NCBI RefSeq assembly: GCF_023035295.1
Contig: NZ_CP075087.1
Span: forward strand, 1 to 23,569
From: Borrelia coriaceae
Lineage (GTDB): Bacteria; Spirochaetota; Spirochaetia; Borreliales; Borreliaceae
Direction: 5' to 3'
Length of the DNA: 23,569 nt
Both the position numbers and the translations under genes were made by a program. Below are positions 23,354-23,569 of this stretch, piece by piece. The notes below the pieces were generated by a model. The model worked only from the letters and a program-made list of their open reading frames with translations. It was not told where the DNA came from and ran no database searches. Within the stretch, counting starts at the first letter, position 1. Every line of letters begins with the position of its first letter.

Positions 23354-23569
23354 ATGTCAACTTTGGTGTATTTTAAGTGCAACTATTGTATACTTTTGTG
23401 TCAACTTTGCTCATTTTAGATGCAACTCGTAAAAATAAAAAATGTTAAGAGACAACTTTGTTCATTTTCATGGCAACTATGTATAGAATTGAGGTAACTA
23501 TGTATTTATTTGAGGCAACTTTGTTCATTATTATTAGCCAAACACTTCTATACTAAAAACAAATTATAT
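23354..23569. repeat. Right telomere and terminal inverted repeat
   Basis: This is the reverse complement of positions 1-215 with few differences and one extra terminal base. The minus strand carries TAGTATA 14 bases from the end. Eight AACT-ending copies of the degenerate motif lie at 23362, 23384, 23406, 23427, 23457, 23478, 23499 and 23520 (last base of each), spaced 21-22 bp with one 30-bp gap, mirroring the left end. Confidence 0.9.

Overview
This window looks like an essentially complete linear plasmid of a relapsing-fever Borrelia. The two ends are inverted copies of each other: positions 1 to about 215 match the reverse complement of about 23354-23569. Each end carries the TAGTATA box close to the terminus that is typical of Borrelia hairpin telomeres. 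The DNA is very AT-rich. The genes are diagnostic of the genus: Vlp and Vsp variable surface lipoproteins, Bdr repeat proteins, an Mlp lipoprotein and a PF57/62-type plasmid maintenance protein. The species cannot be named from what I can see.

Layout, left to right. Positions 1-552 are telomere and subtelomere. Positions 553-1161 hold a bdr gene (minus). Positions 1244-2913 hold a two-gene unit (minus) made of an unrecognised lipoprotein and an unrecognised 189-residue protein. Positions 3039-4286 encode a four-helix membrane protein with a coiled coil and a C-terminal winged-helix-like domain (minus). A six-copy 19-bp repeat array lies just upstream of it, followed by two strong hairpins. 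Positions 4593-17442 are a silent archive of antigen genes, all on the minus strand: six intact vlp genes, one intact vsp, one vlp with a replaced C-terminus, two frameshifted vlp genes, one 5'-truncated fragment and two 3' tail remnants, with one mlp gene embedded. Positions 17829-19070 hold a second copy of the membrane/winged-helix gene (minus), preceded by a different 19-bp repeat array of three copies. Positions 19071-19956 are a non-coding region with several inverted repeats, probably the replication origin. Positions 19957-22017 hold the plasmid maintenance gene and a small unknown gene, the only plus-strand genes. Positions 22065-22904 hold a second bdr (minus), followed by the right subtelomere and telomere.

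How it works together. The archive cassettes share a nearly invariant 5' block (leader, start codon and lipoprotein signal peptide) and a conserved hairpin after the stop codon. No clear promoter is visible in front of them. This fits the established model in which silent vlp/vsp genes are copied into a single telomeric expression site elsewhere, using upstream homology. Damage in some cassettes lies inside the shared 5' block, so a conversion event starting downstream of the lesion could still use them. Replication probably depends on the PF57/62-type protein alone, because no PF32 (ParA), PF49 or PF50 gene is visible.

The most unusual element is the pair of membrane-anchored winged-helix paralogs. 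They flank the archive as direct repeats. Each has its own upstream array of 19-bp period but different sequence, and the putative recognition helices also differ. I propose this as a candidate undescribed membrane-tethered DNA-binding system acting on its own repeats.
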